Assembly: GCF_022458985.1 (NCBI RefSeq)
Contig: NC_061772.1
Coordinates: forward strand, 10,406,001 to 10,470,000
DNA length: 64,000 nucleotides
Direction of reading: 5' to 3'
Source: Mugil cephalus
Lineage: Eukaryota > Chordata > Actinopteri > Mugiliformes > Mugilidae
Shown: positions 29,101 through 40,600 of the stretch, piece by piece
How positions within the stretch are numbered: position 1 is the stretch's first letter
Layout: every line of letters starts with the position of its first letter
Position numbers and translations under genes: made by a program
Notes under the pieces: model-generated
Told to the model about the DNA's origin: nothing
The model's database searches: none
Seen by the model: only the letters and a program-made list of their open reading frames with translations

Positions 29101-32100
29101 ACCAAACACTCACTGCCCCACGAGTGCAAAAACTAGATGAGGTAAAATGCTTATTCAGCCCCAGGTTCTGTGAGAAACATTAATGTCCATCAGCTAGCAG
29201 GGTCAAGCCAAGGTGCAAAAGGCACAAAAATATAGAAAGCTGTACCAAACTAAATTTAGGCAAAACTAAATAAAGGGCCAAAGTGATGACAGTTGAATAT
29301 ATAATCACAACTTACATGAACACAGACTGCAATAGCTAAGAGTATTGCACCTGATTTTCACAGAATGAGATATACCCAATTAAAATGAATCTTTAATGAT
29401 ATTCCATGAGAATCCTGCTGATGGTTTTAAGGGAATAAACATTAACATTTGTGGTTGATGTTGAATAAGTGCCTTGTTCAGTTCCACTTTTGCATTTGTT
29501 TAAATAAATCCTGAGCAAATGTGTGCATGTATCTATGCATGTCCTTAGGGTGAGAATGACTTCTGGAACAAGTTAATCGAGCGCTACTTAGCACCTATTG
29601 TTGAAACCCCAGCAAATAAGGATGAGGTCACCAGAGAACTGAAGTCACTGCGCAATAAGGTCGGTAATCTGTGTTTAATGTTTCTCTAAGTTAAAACTAT
29701 TTATTGTGTTTGGGACATAAATTGAGTTCTCCGTGAAGACTTTGTGTTTGTTTGGATGTTCAAATCTTGACAAAGAGCGAGTTCATTAAAAAAAGATTAA
29801 TGTCTATTAGTAGTACTGACCAGTCTAATACAGAAAGCAAGCTGCCAAAGACAAGCTGAACTGAACATCCGTTTGTTTACTGATCTACTGATTATTGTGT
29901 GGTTAACTGTGATAACTGTCAACGCACCCAGTCCCTCCAAAAACATGAGCTAAAAAGTCACATACAGCTAGCCATCTGTTGACACCGCAGCTTTTAATGT
30001 ACTTAAATTGGAACAAATGAGGGACATGAGCAAAGTTAGCTGAGGCAGTTCTCCATGGAACCATTTCTTCTCAGAGCCAGGAGATCTGTCCAAGCCGATA
30101 TCTACAAACGTTTGTGTTGACTCGCTAATTTCTCCACTTTCTTTCCTGTTTTCTGTCTGGCTTTCACCTAGCCAGAAAGAAACCACTGCGTTTACATGCA
30201 CAGCTTAATCAAGCTATGCTTGAAAATCGACTTTCTGAGTGCGTTGCTTGTCCCAGTTTTGATGCAGCGGAGAAAATTAAAGGGAACATGTTTTCCTCCT
30301 CCACACCACGTTGCGATATGCGTCTTTTCAGTGGGTTAATAAGGCCCCCTTTCTGACTGGCTTTCTTGGATGTTTTTGTTCGAGGGTCATACGCCAGTAC
30401 AGTGGCTGCGGAGCATGCGCACACGTGTTGTCTTAATTAAGGTGTACACATGCCGGCGAAAATCGATTTGCAATCGCAGTATCTGGGCTTCTTAATCGAA
30501 CACAGAGAACTCTGATATTAGTCGGAGTGCTGTGTTTATGTGTTAATAAGTTTAAAGTCGGGTTAAGGCATGTGCATGTAAACGTACTGACTGTAATACA
30601 ACATTAAGAAGCTCTACAATGTAATTGCAGTAGTACAGTATGTGCAATAATATAGTCACTGATAACTCAGTATTGCCCCAACTAGAATTTAAATATTATT
30701 CTGAAATTGTCCCTTAACTGGTTTGTTTTCTACGTCCTTGTTGGACATCCATCTCATTAAAATGTCCATTTGTGTGCATAGACTTATTTTGTATACTGCA
30801 ATGAAAGCATGTCTTATTAGTATTTTGTATTAAGGCTCAAGAGGTGTTATTAACTTCTCTTCCCTCCCCACAGTCAGTCTTCCTGTACTTCATGATCAAC
30901 GTGCTGTGGGTGGTAGCTACCTTCTTCCTGCAGACCATTGGAAATGATATCATCAGCATCAAGATCCCAAAATACTTTGCAAACGGAACTAAATCTGAAG
31001 AACCCCTTAAGGTTGGGACATACGGACAGTCCTAGATACTTGTGCTGAAGAGACACAGAGACACATTTAAAGGACTGTGACGTCACAACTGCCGTAAACT
31101 TTAATTGCTATTGTTGTCATTCTGCTGTGACAGGTGGAGCCTCTCAGTCTGATGTTTCTGGCTTCATTCGCTTTTCTTCTCATTGTCCAGTTTCTGGCCA
31201 TGTTATATCACAGGTAAACACACCCACACAGACAAACAAGCTGAATTTGTATCACATGGAGACGAACTTTCACTTTTTAGCAGCTGTAAAACTGGACTGT
31301 ATTTGACAAAGTCTCTGACCTTGAAAACTAAAAGGGACAATTTGAAGGTTTGATTCTGTGGCAGTGAAAATTCAATCAAAGTTTTGAACTGCTTTCTGAA
31401 TATTTCACCCCACCAAGAGCAGGAAACTTTTGATTAATAAATCCTTGTCTTTGTGAGGGTTATAATGGCTGGCCCTTTGTATTTATAACTATTGTCCATC
31501 TACTTTTTTAGTTTTTTTTTTCTAGTTGTGTTTCAACTTTGTGCCTCTGTTTGCAGGATCTACACCCTGATCCACATAGTTTCCTACCGCAGCACAGAGA
31601 AAAACTACCAAAAGATGGATCGTGTAAGTTACACTACCAAATACACATACACACGGATAAACAAAAGGTTTTATTATGGTCTGATTCAGGCTAATGCTAA
31701 TTGGGCCTCTTAACCCTTAAAGGACGAAAAGCCAATTGCCAAATGACTTCACGTCATGAGAGTGAAGCACAACTCCACAAACATCCACTAATTACAGTAC
31801 AACCCTACTTAATGACAGCTAAATGGACAAATGGACATTAGGACACTATACACTTAATTGACTTCCACATCAATGCGTGTTCTCCAATAACTCACAAAAG
31901 CATCCACAGAAAGTTTCACAAATTGCAGCCAAACACAGCTGGCATTCAAGCATATGAGTAATAACCATCTTAACCTTTTGCATAATTATGAGACAGTTTC
32001 TCATAATTACCATTTTGTCACAGTAAAGACAACACAGGTGCTTGCATGATGATGACTGAGTCTAACTAAGTGTAAGCTAAGATACTGAAACCGAATGCTT

Positions 32101-34943
32101 CCCCCGTGTGGAACACAGCTATAAGTTAGACACACGGTTTCCCCATTGTGACAAGTGAAAATGTCTTCAGTGAAAAAGGTTGAACATAAGGCCCGTAATT
32201 CTTCAAAGACTTACACAATGCACCTCAGTCATGGGTGCAGAATTCAAAACCAGTGACCTACAGTCCCAAACATGCATCTCTGACTACTTGGTCCACAACT
32301 CCACTACTCTGTACATATTTTGGGTTCTTTTACTAGATAATACTTCTATTTTATTTTAATCTTATTTTATCTTTTTACTTGTGGTTTTCTAAGTGCAAGT
32401 AAGCTACTGTGACCAAGCAATGTCCCTTGTGGATCATTAACATCTGTATAAGTCTGATAACAGACAGCGATTAGGACAAATGCAGGTAAAAGACAAAATA
32501 GGCATTGAATTAAATCTTTAGGCCTCTGGGCCAAGTCCATTTATACACTGATCAGCCACTACATTAAAACCAATGATATGTAAAGGGAATAATATTAATT
32601 ATCTTGTTGCAATGCAATGTCCTGCTAGGAAATCTGGTCCTGGTATTAATATAGATGATGTTATTTAGACATGTACCGCGAACCCTATAGCAATGGCACT
32701 CCTCGGTGGCTGCAGTCACCCGCAGTGGGACAATGCGGTCCTCCACACTACAAAAACTGCTAAAGAACAACTCACAAAACAGGAAAAATAACCCAAGTTG
32801 TTCACTCCAAACTTGGATCCCAGACTCCCAATACCCCAAACTAATCAAGTATCTGTGGGATGCTCTGGAACAAGCCTGACCCACAGAGGCCCTTCTGCTC
32901 AATAAATAGGTGCCAGACTCTCCTACCAGAGTCCTGGTACCAGACACGATAAGACATCCTCAGAAGGCCTGTGTCCACATCCTGATGAACCCAAACTTTG
33001 TGAGAGGTAAAGGGAAGTACTGAAGCATATTAGACGGGTGACAGGTTCTAACACTTTGTGAAAGAAGTACAAAACCAATAGTGTGAGTGCATGCTATTTC
33101 CAAGGAGAGGCCATGGTGTGCGAGCACTGGAAAAGACGATGCAAAGCAGTGGAGATTAAAGCAGTTTTGATCCAACTGGCAAGGAGGCTTTCAGGGTGTG
33201 ACATGATACCTCAGTGCATCAGAATAGATGCATACTATTGCTTATACACACGTACAAGTCTAGAAATATAATGTAGGCCTACATATTACATGGTATGATG
33301 CAGCTAGACCCTGACCTCTGATTGGCTGCTTCAGATGTCGTCATTATAGCTGTTCACTCATTACACACCACCGATGAAAAGGCAACGATGAAATACTGCA
33401 ACAGGCGCCTACCAGACCTCCACATAAATCACACACGGCTTCACGGGAAGTTTTACGACGAAAAATGAGAAAAAAAGTAATTAATTTCTTCACCCCCACG
33501 GGTCAAAACAGAAAAAATAAAAATGAAGTAGTAATAGAGGCAGCCACAGGTTGTCATTTTTATAAGGAAAGAGCGAGAGGTGAAAGGGAGTAGTAAGTTA
33601 CACCTACCGTGTTTGAAGACCTGTCCTCCACGTGTCCAGATAATATTTCGTCTCTGCACTTCTTGTCCGGTGAAAGTTAATGTCCAGGTCTTTCCTGTCA
33701 TGTGCTCCAACTTGGTCCTCGTTTCTTCGTCGCCGGTGGTGCACAGCTAGGCCCGGTTCCTGTGGTTGGATTTTTACCAGCTAACGTCGGCTAGCAAAGA
33801 GGTCTCTCAAAAGTAGCCGACACCATTATTGCTACTGGAAAACGTTTTAATCACCCACTTTACGTAATTTCAAGTACTTAGTAAAATATATATGTGATTT
33901 GAGTAAAATGCGTCACATAAAGCCCAGTGTTTTGGTCCATTTACAGTAGAGAGAAGTTAATAAGATGCCAGCTTCACCTGTGGTTCTGACGCGAGCTCCT
34001 CAGGTGCTCTGCGCTGCAATACCACCTGTCACCGCACGGGCTTAAATGGCATACAGGATGCTATCATTTACTTAGTACTGCAATCCAGGGGGCGCTGTTT
34101 CATTCATTGAAAATCTGGGAAAGTTCCCGGTCATCCAGGTCATCGTACATCCTAAATCAAACCTAACAGAAAGGCATCTTGGCGTTTTCTTGAATGTGTT
34201 TCACCACTCAACGAAGCGTCTTCTTCAGCTCTAAAAGAACCATGGCAATCTATAGGTCATAATATATCCAAAATCAAAGTCAGCCCATCAGTTATTTAGA
34301 ACTGAAGAAGCCATTTGGAAGAGTGTTCAAAGGCCTTCACGAACACCAAGTCCAGTTGCCTTCGTATTAGCCTTGTTTTTTTTAAAACACACATTGTGAG
34401 TAAATCAGTGGAAATATGGAGATGGACTGAACAACAACTGATGAAAACCGATACATGATTTAACTAACATTGAGCCAAGTCACCTAAATCACAACATAAA
34501 CGTCAAACTCACGACTGAAATTCCATTTATCCGCAGACATTCCAGTCAAGGCTCTCCAAATATCTTTAAATATAACTCTAAATACAAACAATGACTTTAA
34601 GAATGTATAATGTGGAAAACTATATACTATGAAGATGTATGTATTAGCTCACACAACCAACAGACACAAACAATTATCACGTGGTTGGACTATTTAAAAT
34701 GAAATGAAATTAAAATATGTGCAATATTTATTTATTATATTTATTTATTTATTTATTTATTTAAATATTGCACATATTTTGCTACATATAAACCAATAAA
34801 TGTTTTTGGATCTAGTTGGTATTGAAGCCTGTGAGATCATTTTTCTATGTTTGCATCTTTCTGTAATCTAGGAGGATGACGAAGGCTTCATTCTGGAGAA
34901 CCGCACTGCCAATGGGCTTGTCATTACCAGTGATGACTTGTAG
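14138..34943 (+). CDS. chs1: Chitin synthase (GT2 family), complete 34-coding-exon gene
   Basis: Polymerises N-acetylglucosamine from UDP-GlcNAc into chitin and extrudes it across the plasma membrane. Coding exons: 14138-14184, 16166-16301, 17279-17464, 18182-18383, 19839-19999, 20143-20218, 20605-20723, 21001-21178, 21551-21647, 21745-21841, 22276-22397, 22747-22842, 23059-23223, 23316-23463, 23618-23683, 23784-23959, 24138-24196, 25119-25319, 25403-25571, 25733-25848, 26476-26655, 26778-26882, 26968-27085, 27679-27760, 27841-27998, 28081-28187, 28305-28386, 28622-28775, 29037-29141, 29549-29659, 30874-31011, 31134-31213, 31557-31623, 34872-34943. All junctions are GT-AG and in phase; the total is 4176 nt, giving 1391 residues and a TAG stop. 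Seen: FECHIYVDDAF (about 524-534), DGDTDF (675-680), EDRW (779-782), QRRRW (816-820) and SWGTRE (about 1000). The start ATG has A at -3 and G at +4. No stop or frameshift was found. The family is certain; the symbol follows zebrafish usage, and fish can carry more than one paralogue. Confidence 0.93.
14570..14910 (+). mobile_element. Internally deleted Tc1-like transposon in chitin synthase intron 1
   Basis: Starts with TACTGTGCAAAAGTTTCAG, like the terminal repeat of a common fish Tc1 family. Near 14,700-14,830 it holds a shifted remnant of the transposase C-terminus (LWLVLQDVWNNLPAEF, later AKRGRTKY). Most of the transposase is missing, so it cannot move. Confidence 0.65.
15145..15325 (+). 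repeat. Promoter-proximal duplicated segment, copy B
   Basis: Direct repeat of copy A about 1.67 kb downstream, in intron 1 about 0.85 kb before coding exon 2. The order of landmarks is kept with small indels. Confidence 0.75.
16166..21841 (+). other. chs1: Chitin synthase N-terminal membrane module (exons 2-10)
   Basis: Residues about 17-433 form roughly ten hydrophobic segments: one in exon 2, one in exon 3, three in exon 4, one in exon 5, one spanning exons 6-7, two or three over exons 7-8, and one in exon 10. Metazoan chitin synthases usually carry a variable multi-pass N-terminal domain before the catalytic core, so this is the expected layout. The 20143 acceptor has a run of about 20 T in its pyrimidine tract. 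The helix count is by eye; a membrane predictor could shift it by one or two. Confidence 0.75.
19316..19540. repeat. Dispersed fish repeat in chitin synthase intron 4
   Basis: Contains CATGAACTGGAGGGTTAGTG, GAGCAAGACCCCTGTTGC and an end resembling AAAGTGCTATAAAAAC, which I recall as a common teleost nonautonomous element. It shows no coding potential and does not touch splice sites. Confidence 0.5.
21918..22025. repeat. Short dispersed fish repeat in chitin synthase intron 10
   Basis: The block GTGTAGAATTAAGAGACATC then TAGTGGTTAG then CCAATCGAATACACC matches a familiar teleost dispersed repeat from memory. Identification is by recall only. Confidence 0.45.
24224..24345 (+). repeat. Intronic repeat X, copy 1
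   Basis: About 120 bp starting GTGTGTTTACTCTTACACAG that recurs at 24,867-24,988 in the same intron with scattered changes. It may be a local duplication or a dispersed element. Confidence 0.7.
24461..24551 (+). repeat. Intronic repeat Y, copy 1
   Basis: About 90 bp beginning GCCTTGTTCCCTCAGCAGCA, with a strong match at 26,215-26,308 three introns later, in the same orientation. It lies between the two X copies. Confidence 0.7.
24867..24988 (+). repeat. Intronic repeat X, copy 2
   Basis: Second copy of the element at 24,224, in the same orientation about 640 bp downstream, ending near TATGCCTCTGCAAACCAC. Confidence 0.7.
25733..27085 (+). other. chs1: Chitin synthase five-helix translocation cluster (exons 20-23)
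   Basis: Residues about 835-1006 contain five closely spaced hydrophobic helices directly after QRRRW, ending in SWGTRE. A five-helix cluster after the catalytic core is typical of animal chitin synthases and forms the polymer channel. Exon 23 ends inside a lysine codon, at the GT of AAGTAAAG, so the apparent stop right after the exon is intronic. Confidence 0.85.
26215..26308 (+). repeat. Intronic repeat Y, copy 2
   Basis: Second copy of the element at 24,461, sharing TTAGACTTTAGACTTGTT and TCCTCCTCAACTA. It lies in chitin synthase intron 20, well away from splice sites. Confidence 0.7.
30184..30589. mobile_element. 406-bp MITE with 19-bp terminal inverted repeats in chitin synthase intron 30
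   Basis: The ends CACTGCGTTTACATGCACA and TGTGCATGTAAACGTACTG are inverted copies matching at 17 of 19 positions. There is no coding capacity. The CAGTACGTTTACATGCACA-type end is common in teleost nonautonomous DNA transposons. It sits about 525 bp after exon 30. Confidence 0.75.
32542..32976 (-). mobile_element. Decayed Tc1-like DNA transposon relic, copy 1, in the last chitin synthase intron
   Basis: Begins with TATACACTGATCAGCCACTA, close to the terminal repeat of a widespread fish Tc1-like family. It shares internal blocks, in opposite orientation, with 50,755-51,115 and 58,463-58,942 (for example the stretch around TACTTGATCAGT). No intact transposase remains. Confidence 0.65.
34140..34340. 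repeat. Probable dispersed repeat in the last chitin synthase intron
   Basis: Sequence such as GGCATCTTGGCGTTTTCTTG and CACTCAACGAAGCGTCTTC resembles a repeat seen in other fish loci. Recall only; the borders are uncertain. Confidence 0.35.
34700..34780. repeat. AT-rich inverted repeat around a (TTTA)n core
   Basis: AAAATATGTGCAATATTTA and its inverse, AAATATTGCACATATTTT, flank a TTTA array, giving a hairpin stem of about 18 bp roughly 90 bp upstream of the last chitin synthase exon. Confidence 0.8.
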
Positions 34944-35998
34944 GCAGCTACAATCACAACCAGCTGTACCACGCAACAATATCCCACACTGGCATCATCA
35001 GGAGCAACAAATCAGCAAGTCTCTTCCCACCTGAGAGCGGTTTCCTCTACTGAGAGTTAATTTTTATGTGCAGCATTCAAAATGCTGCACATTTTGTTCA
35101 GGATAATACTACATAGATGCTAAACTGAGGAGCAGTCTTTGTAGACGGCGCATTTCAACTTTCTTTGATAGGACATTTATTTTTCATCTATTCTGCAGCA
35201 GCTGTTTTGCCTCCCAGCTAGATTTTGAGTGTTATCCAGCTGGGGATGCACAACGGCTCAGGGGAAATCAGTTCTAACAGATTCAATAAGCCTTGTTTGA
35301 CAGTGTAAAATGAGGAATTATTAAGATGTGGGGTTTAACACAACATTATCACAGGAAAGAGCAGCTTTATTGCTGAGGTGTTTTATTTATCCCTCTCTAG
35401 ATTTGTACTTATTCTGTGTGAAGTATGGTTGAATGCATCAGGTCCATGTGCTAATTAGATGTTATTATCTGAATTCAAGGTCTAAAGATAGAGGATGTTG
35501 TACAGGTTCTTCATTCCACTTTGTAATAATCCCACTGCATGAGTGGAAAATAAAACAAATGAAATAAACTCTTTTACAGAAAACAGACAGAACACACTGT
35601 TGGTATCAGCGTCTGCGTCAGCTTCAGTGAAGTGAATCACAGTAATGTGCTGGATTTCCAATAACAGGTGGCAAAACATTTGGTCAGACTTTTAATCTAA
35701 ATATGAGCACTTAGCAAGGATGATATATGTCTACATGAGCCATTGCAGAAAAAAAATACTTTTTTACCATTGAATCTTTTTTTACTCTTTTTTTAGCTGT
35801 TGACTGTTTTGCTTTTTTAATACTTTAATACTTGACATATCAGTGTAACTATGTATGCTAATCATGACAATGCAGTTTAAAAGAAAAATGCCTGTATAAT
35901 TTTGCTGTGGAAAACTATTATAATTATTATAATAACTTGTAAAAGTCTGTAAAAGAAAATCTTAACTGCATAATGAAATAAAGTTTTTTGTTTCCTAT
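34944..35998 (+). other. chs1: Chitin synthase 3' untranslated region with poly(A) signal
   Basis: About 1 kb of AT-rich noncoding sequence follows the TAG stop and reaches AATAAA at 35977-35982, followed by a T-rich element. An earlier AATAAA-rich cluster near 35,548-35,570 could give a shorter 3' end. The next gene, ddx21, converges from the other strand, with its 3' end near 36.6 kb. Confidence 0.6.
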
Positions 35999-35999
35999 A

Positions 36000-37462
36000 T
36001 GAAAAGGGTTCATTCATAATCATGGGCATACTCCTCTTCAGGCATGACTAACGCACACTACACATGAACATGAATAGTTTATGTCCTTTGGTAAGATTAA
36101 AAACAAAACATAGCTTTTTAATGTTCTAATGATTTTAGACAGAGGTGCTTATTCAACTTGCCATGGAGGCAGAAAACATTGTTTCTAGCTTTTTAAAGTC
36201 ATTATTAATGATTAAACTTCTATAATGCATACCACTTCAAACAGAATTTACTTTTGCTTATTTTCTATGCGTGGATACTATTGCCCTGCTGCTTTGTAGA
36301 TGAGCAACTGTTTAGCATCACAATGAATCCTTGGACTGGATGTGGAAGGGGGTTTTAGTTTGTTCAATGTGACTTATCGTTCCAAAAACTTTCTGTTCTG
36401 TGACAATGTTTCTTCTCCCTTTGGTATTCAACTTAACATTAATACTGTGGATAAACAACACTCATAAGACCGTTTGGTATTAAAGGATATTATTACAATG
36501 CTGAAAGCAGTAAGACTGGAAGAGGTTCCTTAAAATGCTCCTACTTCCACATATGCTCATTTTTAAGGCATTTTTCAAAGAACACACACACGTTTGTTGA
36601 CCTTTTTTAATGAATAGTCATTTCATTCAAATGAATGGTAGCAGTAGACACAGTTATTAAATAGAGGCAATTGCAAAGCAATCATCCAATTTAGTTTTGG
36701 GGAGATAAGTTTCAGCTGAGGGTAATGCAGCAATCAGACCCAGAGCTCTGCTGTAAAGGTTAACACCCATTTCATCACCGTGCCCTGTGGGTGCAGAACA
36801 GAAACTCATGACACAGCGTCTGCAGTGTAACAGCACCTTCGTGGTACCGCAAACTACCCAGGCCATGTAGAGTAATCATGTCCTGCAACAACTGTCAAGT
36901 TTACAAATTGTTAGGTCAGAATTGTGAGTCTTTTCTCTTTTGTGCAGAGTCTTAAGTGCGATTGCTGCCACAGTTCCCCAAATAACTTAAGTATAAAAAA
37001 AAAAACAAAGTAACACGTCACCTAAAACCTACATGGATGGCATGTTCCAACTTTCATGTTGTAATTGTATACTTAACTTCTATTATGGGTTGTTTAGCCA
37101 ATGCTTCTGATTTTATGCCATTCAATACATGGCATCTGACTCGTTTACATCGTGCAGTGGAACTCAAGCTTTTAGGAACATGTCATTCCAAGAGTTTCAG
37201 TTAACGCACCACTTTAAAGTAGCACACATCAGGCGTTACAAAACGGCTGCCAGCGGTATGGTGTTACAGACTCTTCACAGATAATTTGATCTTAATCGTG
37301 TTTTAGGTGGTAACTTGAATTTTTTTCAGATGTATCTGTATCAGCGTGTATTGTGATAGATTTTCACCAGCCACACACCGGCCCCTCTCACTGACAGCCA
37401 ATAAAAACCGCTGCCAGCACAGGAGAGCGGCAGCCAGTCTCATCAGTCGACAGGTTGGCACT
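36000..37462 (-). other. Convergent 3' ends; likely ddx21 3' UTR
   Basis: Between the chitin synthase poly(A) site and the ddx21 stop. On the minus strand an ATTAAA at 36,612-36,607 could end ddx21, giving a 3' UTR of about 0.85 kb. No other gene was seen. Confidence 0.4.
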
Positions 37463-37650
37463 TCAGTAATCAAAAGCTTGACTGAAGCTGCGTTTGTGTC
37501 CCCCTCTGTTGTTTCCACCGCCACCATTGCCCCGGAACCCGTTGCTACGGCCACCGTTTCCCCCAAAGTTCCGTCCTCTGCCGCCCCTGAACCCTCCTCT
37601 GTCACCACGGTAACCGCTGCCTCTGTCGCCGCGGTTACTGTGTGGCTTCT
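37463..37650 (-). other. ddx21: Gly/Arg-rich (FRG/RGG) RNA-binding tail of DDX21
   Basis: The last exon encodes roughly 60 residues dominated by GDRG, FRG, RGG and NGG units, then a [12 protein letters not shown] end. In this family such tails bind structured RNA and promote nucleolar localisation. The repeated GGN codons make this the most GC-rich stretch of the gene. Confidence 0.85.
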
Positions 37651-40600
37651 CCTCCAGCTCTGGGAGCTCTGTGGCTACAGTCAGTTGCCAACGGCGGCCA
37701 TCGGTCCAGTTATCCTGGTGAGGGAGGAAGCAGAGTGAGAAACATTCTAGCAGCCCGATCCCAGTATTTCGACTTTCATTTATTTTCACCAATTTGATAC
37801 AGGATAATGAAACAGTCCTTCACACGAGGTGAACAGATGTGGGGTTTTGCTGTTGTTCTCACCTGCATCTGCTTGACTTTATCAACTGGGACATCAAAAC
37901 AAACGCCCTGTTACAAACAAAACAAAGGTGAGATGATGAGTGTTTATGTCTCTCTGTCATAAAAGGAACCATCACACATACAAAAAGGTTTCATAGATGC
38001 ACAGATGTTTTTTTCTGTTTACCTGCTGTGATTAGCTCTGTGCTTATTGTGTGACTGGAATGGCTCAGTTCACATTTTAAAAATACTGTTTTGTAAAAAG
38101 ACTTTTACTGTTTGTTTTATTTGCATTTTGATTTAGCAGTGGGTTTCTTTTGTTTCCGTTTCCATTTGCCAACTCAATTGTTATGATTGATGTGGTACTC
38201 TGGGGTGTTTTCCGTGTTTTGCACGACATTATAATTTGAAGTCAAATCTAATAAGAACATTCACCGGTTATGATTGAGGCCCAAGTCTTTGAAACCTGTA
38301 TCCTAAACTTCCTACAAAAGTACACATCATCAAACAAAACCCTTATTTGTCCTAAAAATAATGGAAATATATTGCATATTATATTAACTTGTATAAACAC
38401 ATCAACAACGCCACACATAGGAGTATGTCTGTGTGTGTACATACTGTTCTGCCTTTGAGGAAGATCATTCTGTGAACGTGTGTCTCAAACTCTTCCCCGA
38501 GCTGTTCTTTGATGGTTCTCCAGGCGTAACCCAGGTTGTGCATCTCCTGGGAACACACCAACTGCATAGTGGTGTAACCCTGCAAAGAAAAAACACAAAC
38601 ACATACGGTGAATCTACAGGTATTGCACATAACATAAACACACAACTATTAGTGTTACACTTTCAAGTTTGTGGCAGGCGCAACATGAGGCAAGACACAA
38701 TGACAAGATACAAAGTAAATAGGCTTTATAAGTGAGGGTGACCGGTGCCAGCTGTTACAAAGTAGTTAGCGCATTGCTGCACAATATGTGTGCATCTGTA
38801 ACTTACAGCATCAGAGTTGAGCAGCGACCTCTGCTCTAAAGCTGTGGCTCCAGAAATGTGGGCCAGTGCAGCAGCTAGTGCCTCCACAGCTCCTCTCTCC
38901 TCTATCAACTTCTCTGCTGATGCTCTAAAGTATCCGACTGCTGTCACTGGAACAGAGTCCAGAAATCTGGACACAATAAAGGGAAGAAAATTCATAACAA
39001 TCCAACGCTGGTTTTGAGGCTTTGTGCAGGCACTGTTTAAAGCCACACCGGTTCATTAAGTTCTACATTGACTGTGGCTGACAGAGTCCAAGGTTTCAAC
39101 AATAATAAATTAAAGATTTATACATGCAGAACAAAAGATATTTCATTCTCCTTGGCTCTCATTCTCCACAAATACCCACCTGACAGCGTCTTTGCTTGAT
39201 GACTTGATGATTTCGTTTGCAGTGGGAACGCCAACTCGCCTGAATGTGATACCCTGGAACAATACCAAAAAAAAAAAAAAAAATCTAGTCAATGCAATTT
39301 ATAGAAAACACAGCATTTCTTTTAGTCTGGTTATTGACCCGCTGTAGCACAGCAGCACCTTCTTCTGGCCTCTTTAATCAAACCATCTATCTGTGTTCAC
39401 TACTTTTGATTATCTCATTTTCTACATTCTTGTCCATTTCTATCTATGTCTATCTGATGTGAGTGAGAGCATTGTTTATTTACGCCGAAGCTCAAACAAC
39501 TAAACCTGTCACTCCTCTATCTCAATGTATTCTACTTCCACCTGAAACAAAAAGACACTTACAGCTTTGTTTTCTACATAGCGCAGCTGGTCCTCTTCTT
39601 TTCTCTGGTAGAAGCAGATGCAGACTCCAGTCCTGCCTGCTCGGCCCGTACGTCCCGAACGATGAATGTACGACTCCACATCCTGACAACAGCAGGGACA
39701 GACACATTTTTAGAGAACGTGCAAGGTAACACAACTATTAGGCTTTATATTTCATGCAACAATGCTACTAAAACTCTATATGCATTGTCTAATGTGTACA
39801 AAATCTGTACTTTAAGATCAGTTTATGCAACTATAATATCAATGAGTCAAACCTTGGGTGGAGAACACTGAACCACCAGGTCAACTTCAGGAATGTCTAA
39901 TCCACGAGCAGCAACATTGGTGGCAACCAGAACCTCAAAGACTCCATTCCTGAAGCCCTTCAGTGTCATCTCCCTCTGCTTCTGTGGAATATCACCATGG
40001 AGGGACTGGGTACTCTGAAAACATGCAAATAAAATAAAGAAGCAATGAGCACTTCAGAATATAGAGCAGAAAATACAATGTTTAAGAAGCAAGGCAACAC
40101 GTGTATTTTCCAAGTATGTGCCTCCACCTGCTTGATGGATGTATTCATTGAAAGTTCATTGGCCTCTTTCTTTGTCTCACAGAAGACGATGGTTCTGCCA
40201 TGGCTGCCACTGTACACCTGAATCACGTCTCCTATCACAGCAGCGCGCTGTGACCAGTGACACGCGATGGCCAAATGCTACAGAAACCAAAGAGAGGCAA
40301 AGAAAGGACAGAGCAAAAGAATAAGCAAAGTGGGAAGGAAAACAAGAGAGTGACAGATTCATTAGTTCAGCTGACACGCTTTAACTTCATTACAAAGCCG
40401 CTGGTGTGGATAAAGATTAATACGGCAATTTTTACTGCAAATGAACTGACTGTGCTTTCCTGATGGAGATAAATGTGAGTTTATTTTACAGCCTCTTCTG
40501 CTTTAACTGACCCTGCATACAGACAACAGTAAGAGCGTACCAAAGACCTGCAGCCCTGTTCAGGCCTGGTATTAACATCCTTTCTGATTAATCGGATGTC

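Larger units (their letters stand above)
27679..34943 (+). other. chs1: Chitin synthase C-terminal region: acidic linker, coiled coil, last two helices
   Basis: After the five-helix cluster come a lysine- and cysteine-rich stretch (exon 24), a serine-rich linker with seven consecutive acidic residues (exon 26), a charged helical segment likely to form a coiled coil (exons 28-30, with an FWNKLIERYL motif), and two terminal hydrophobic helices (exons 31 and 32) separated by a short loop with a possible N-glycosylation site (NGT). The tail ends in an acidic segment encoded by the isolated last exon, 3.2 kb downstream. The 5+2 arrangement matches animal enzymes. Confidence 0.8.

Noticed and set aside
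36657..36866. 69-codon minus-strand open frame
   Set aside because: Lies in the probable ddx21 3' UTR; no family similarity and no splice signals.
37346..37738. 130-codon plus-strand open frame rich in Val/Ala/Pro
   Set aside because: Antisense shadow of the Gly/Arg-rich last exon of ddx21.
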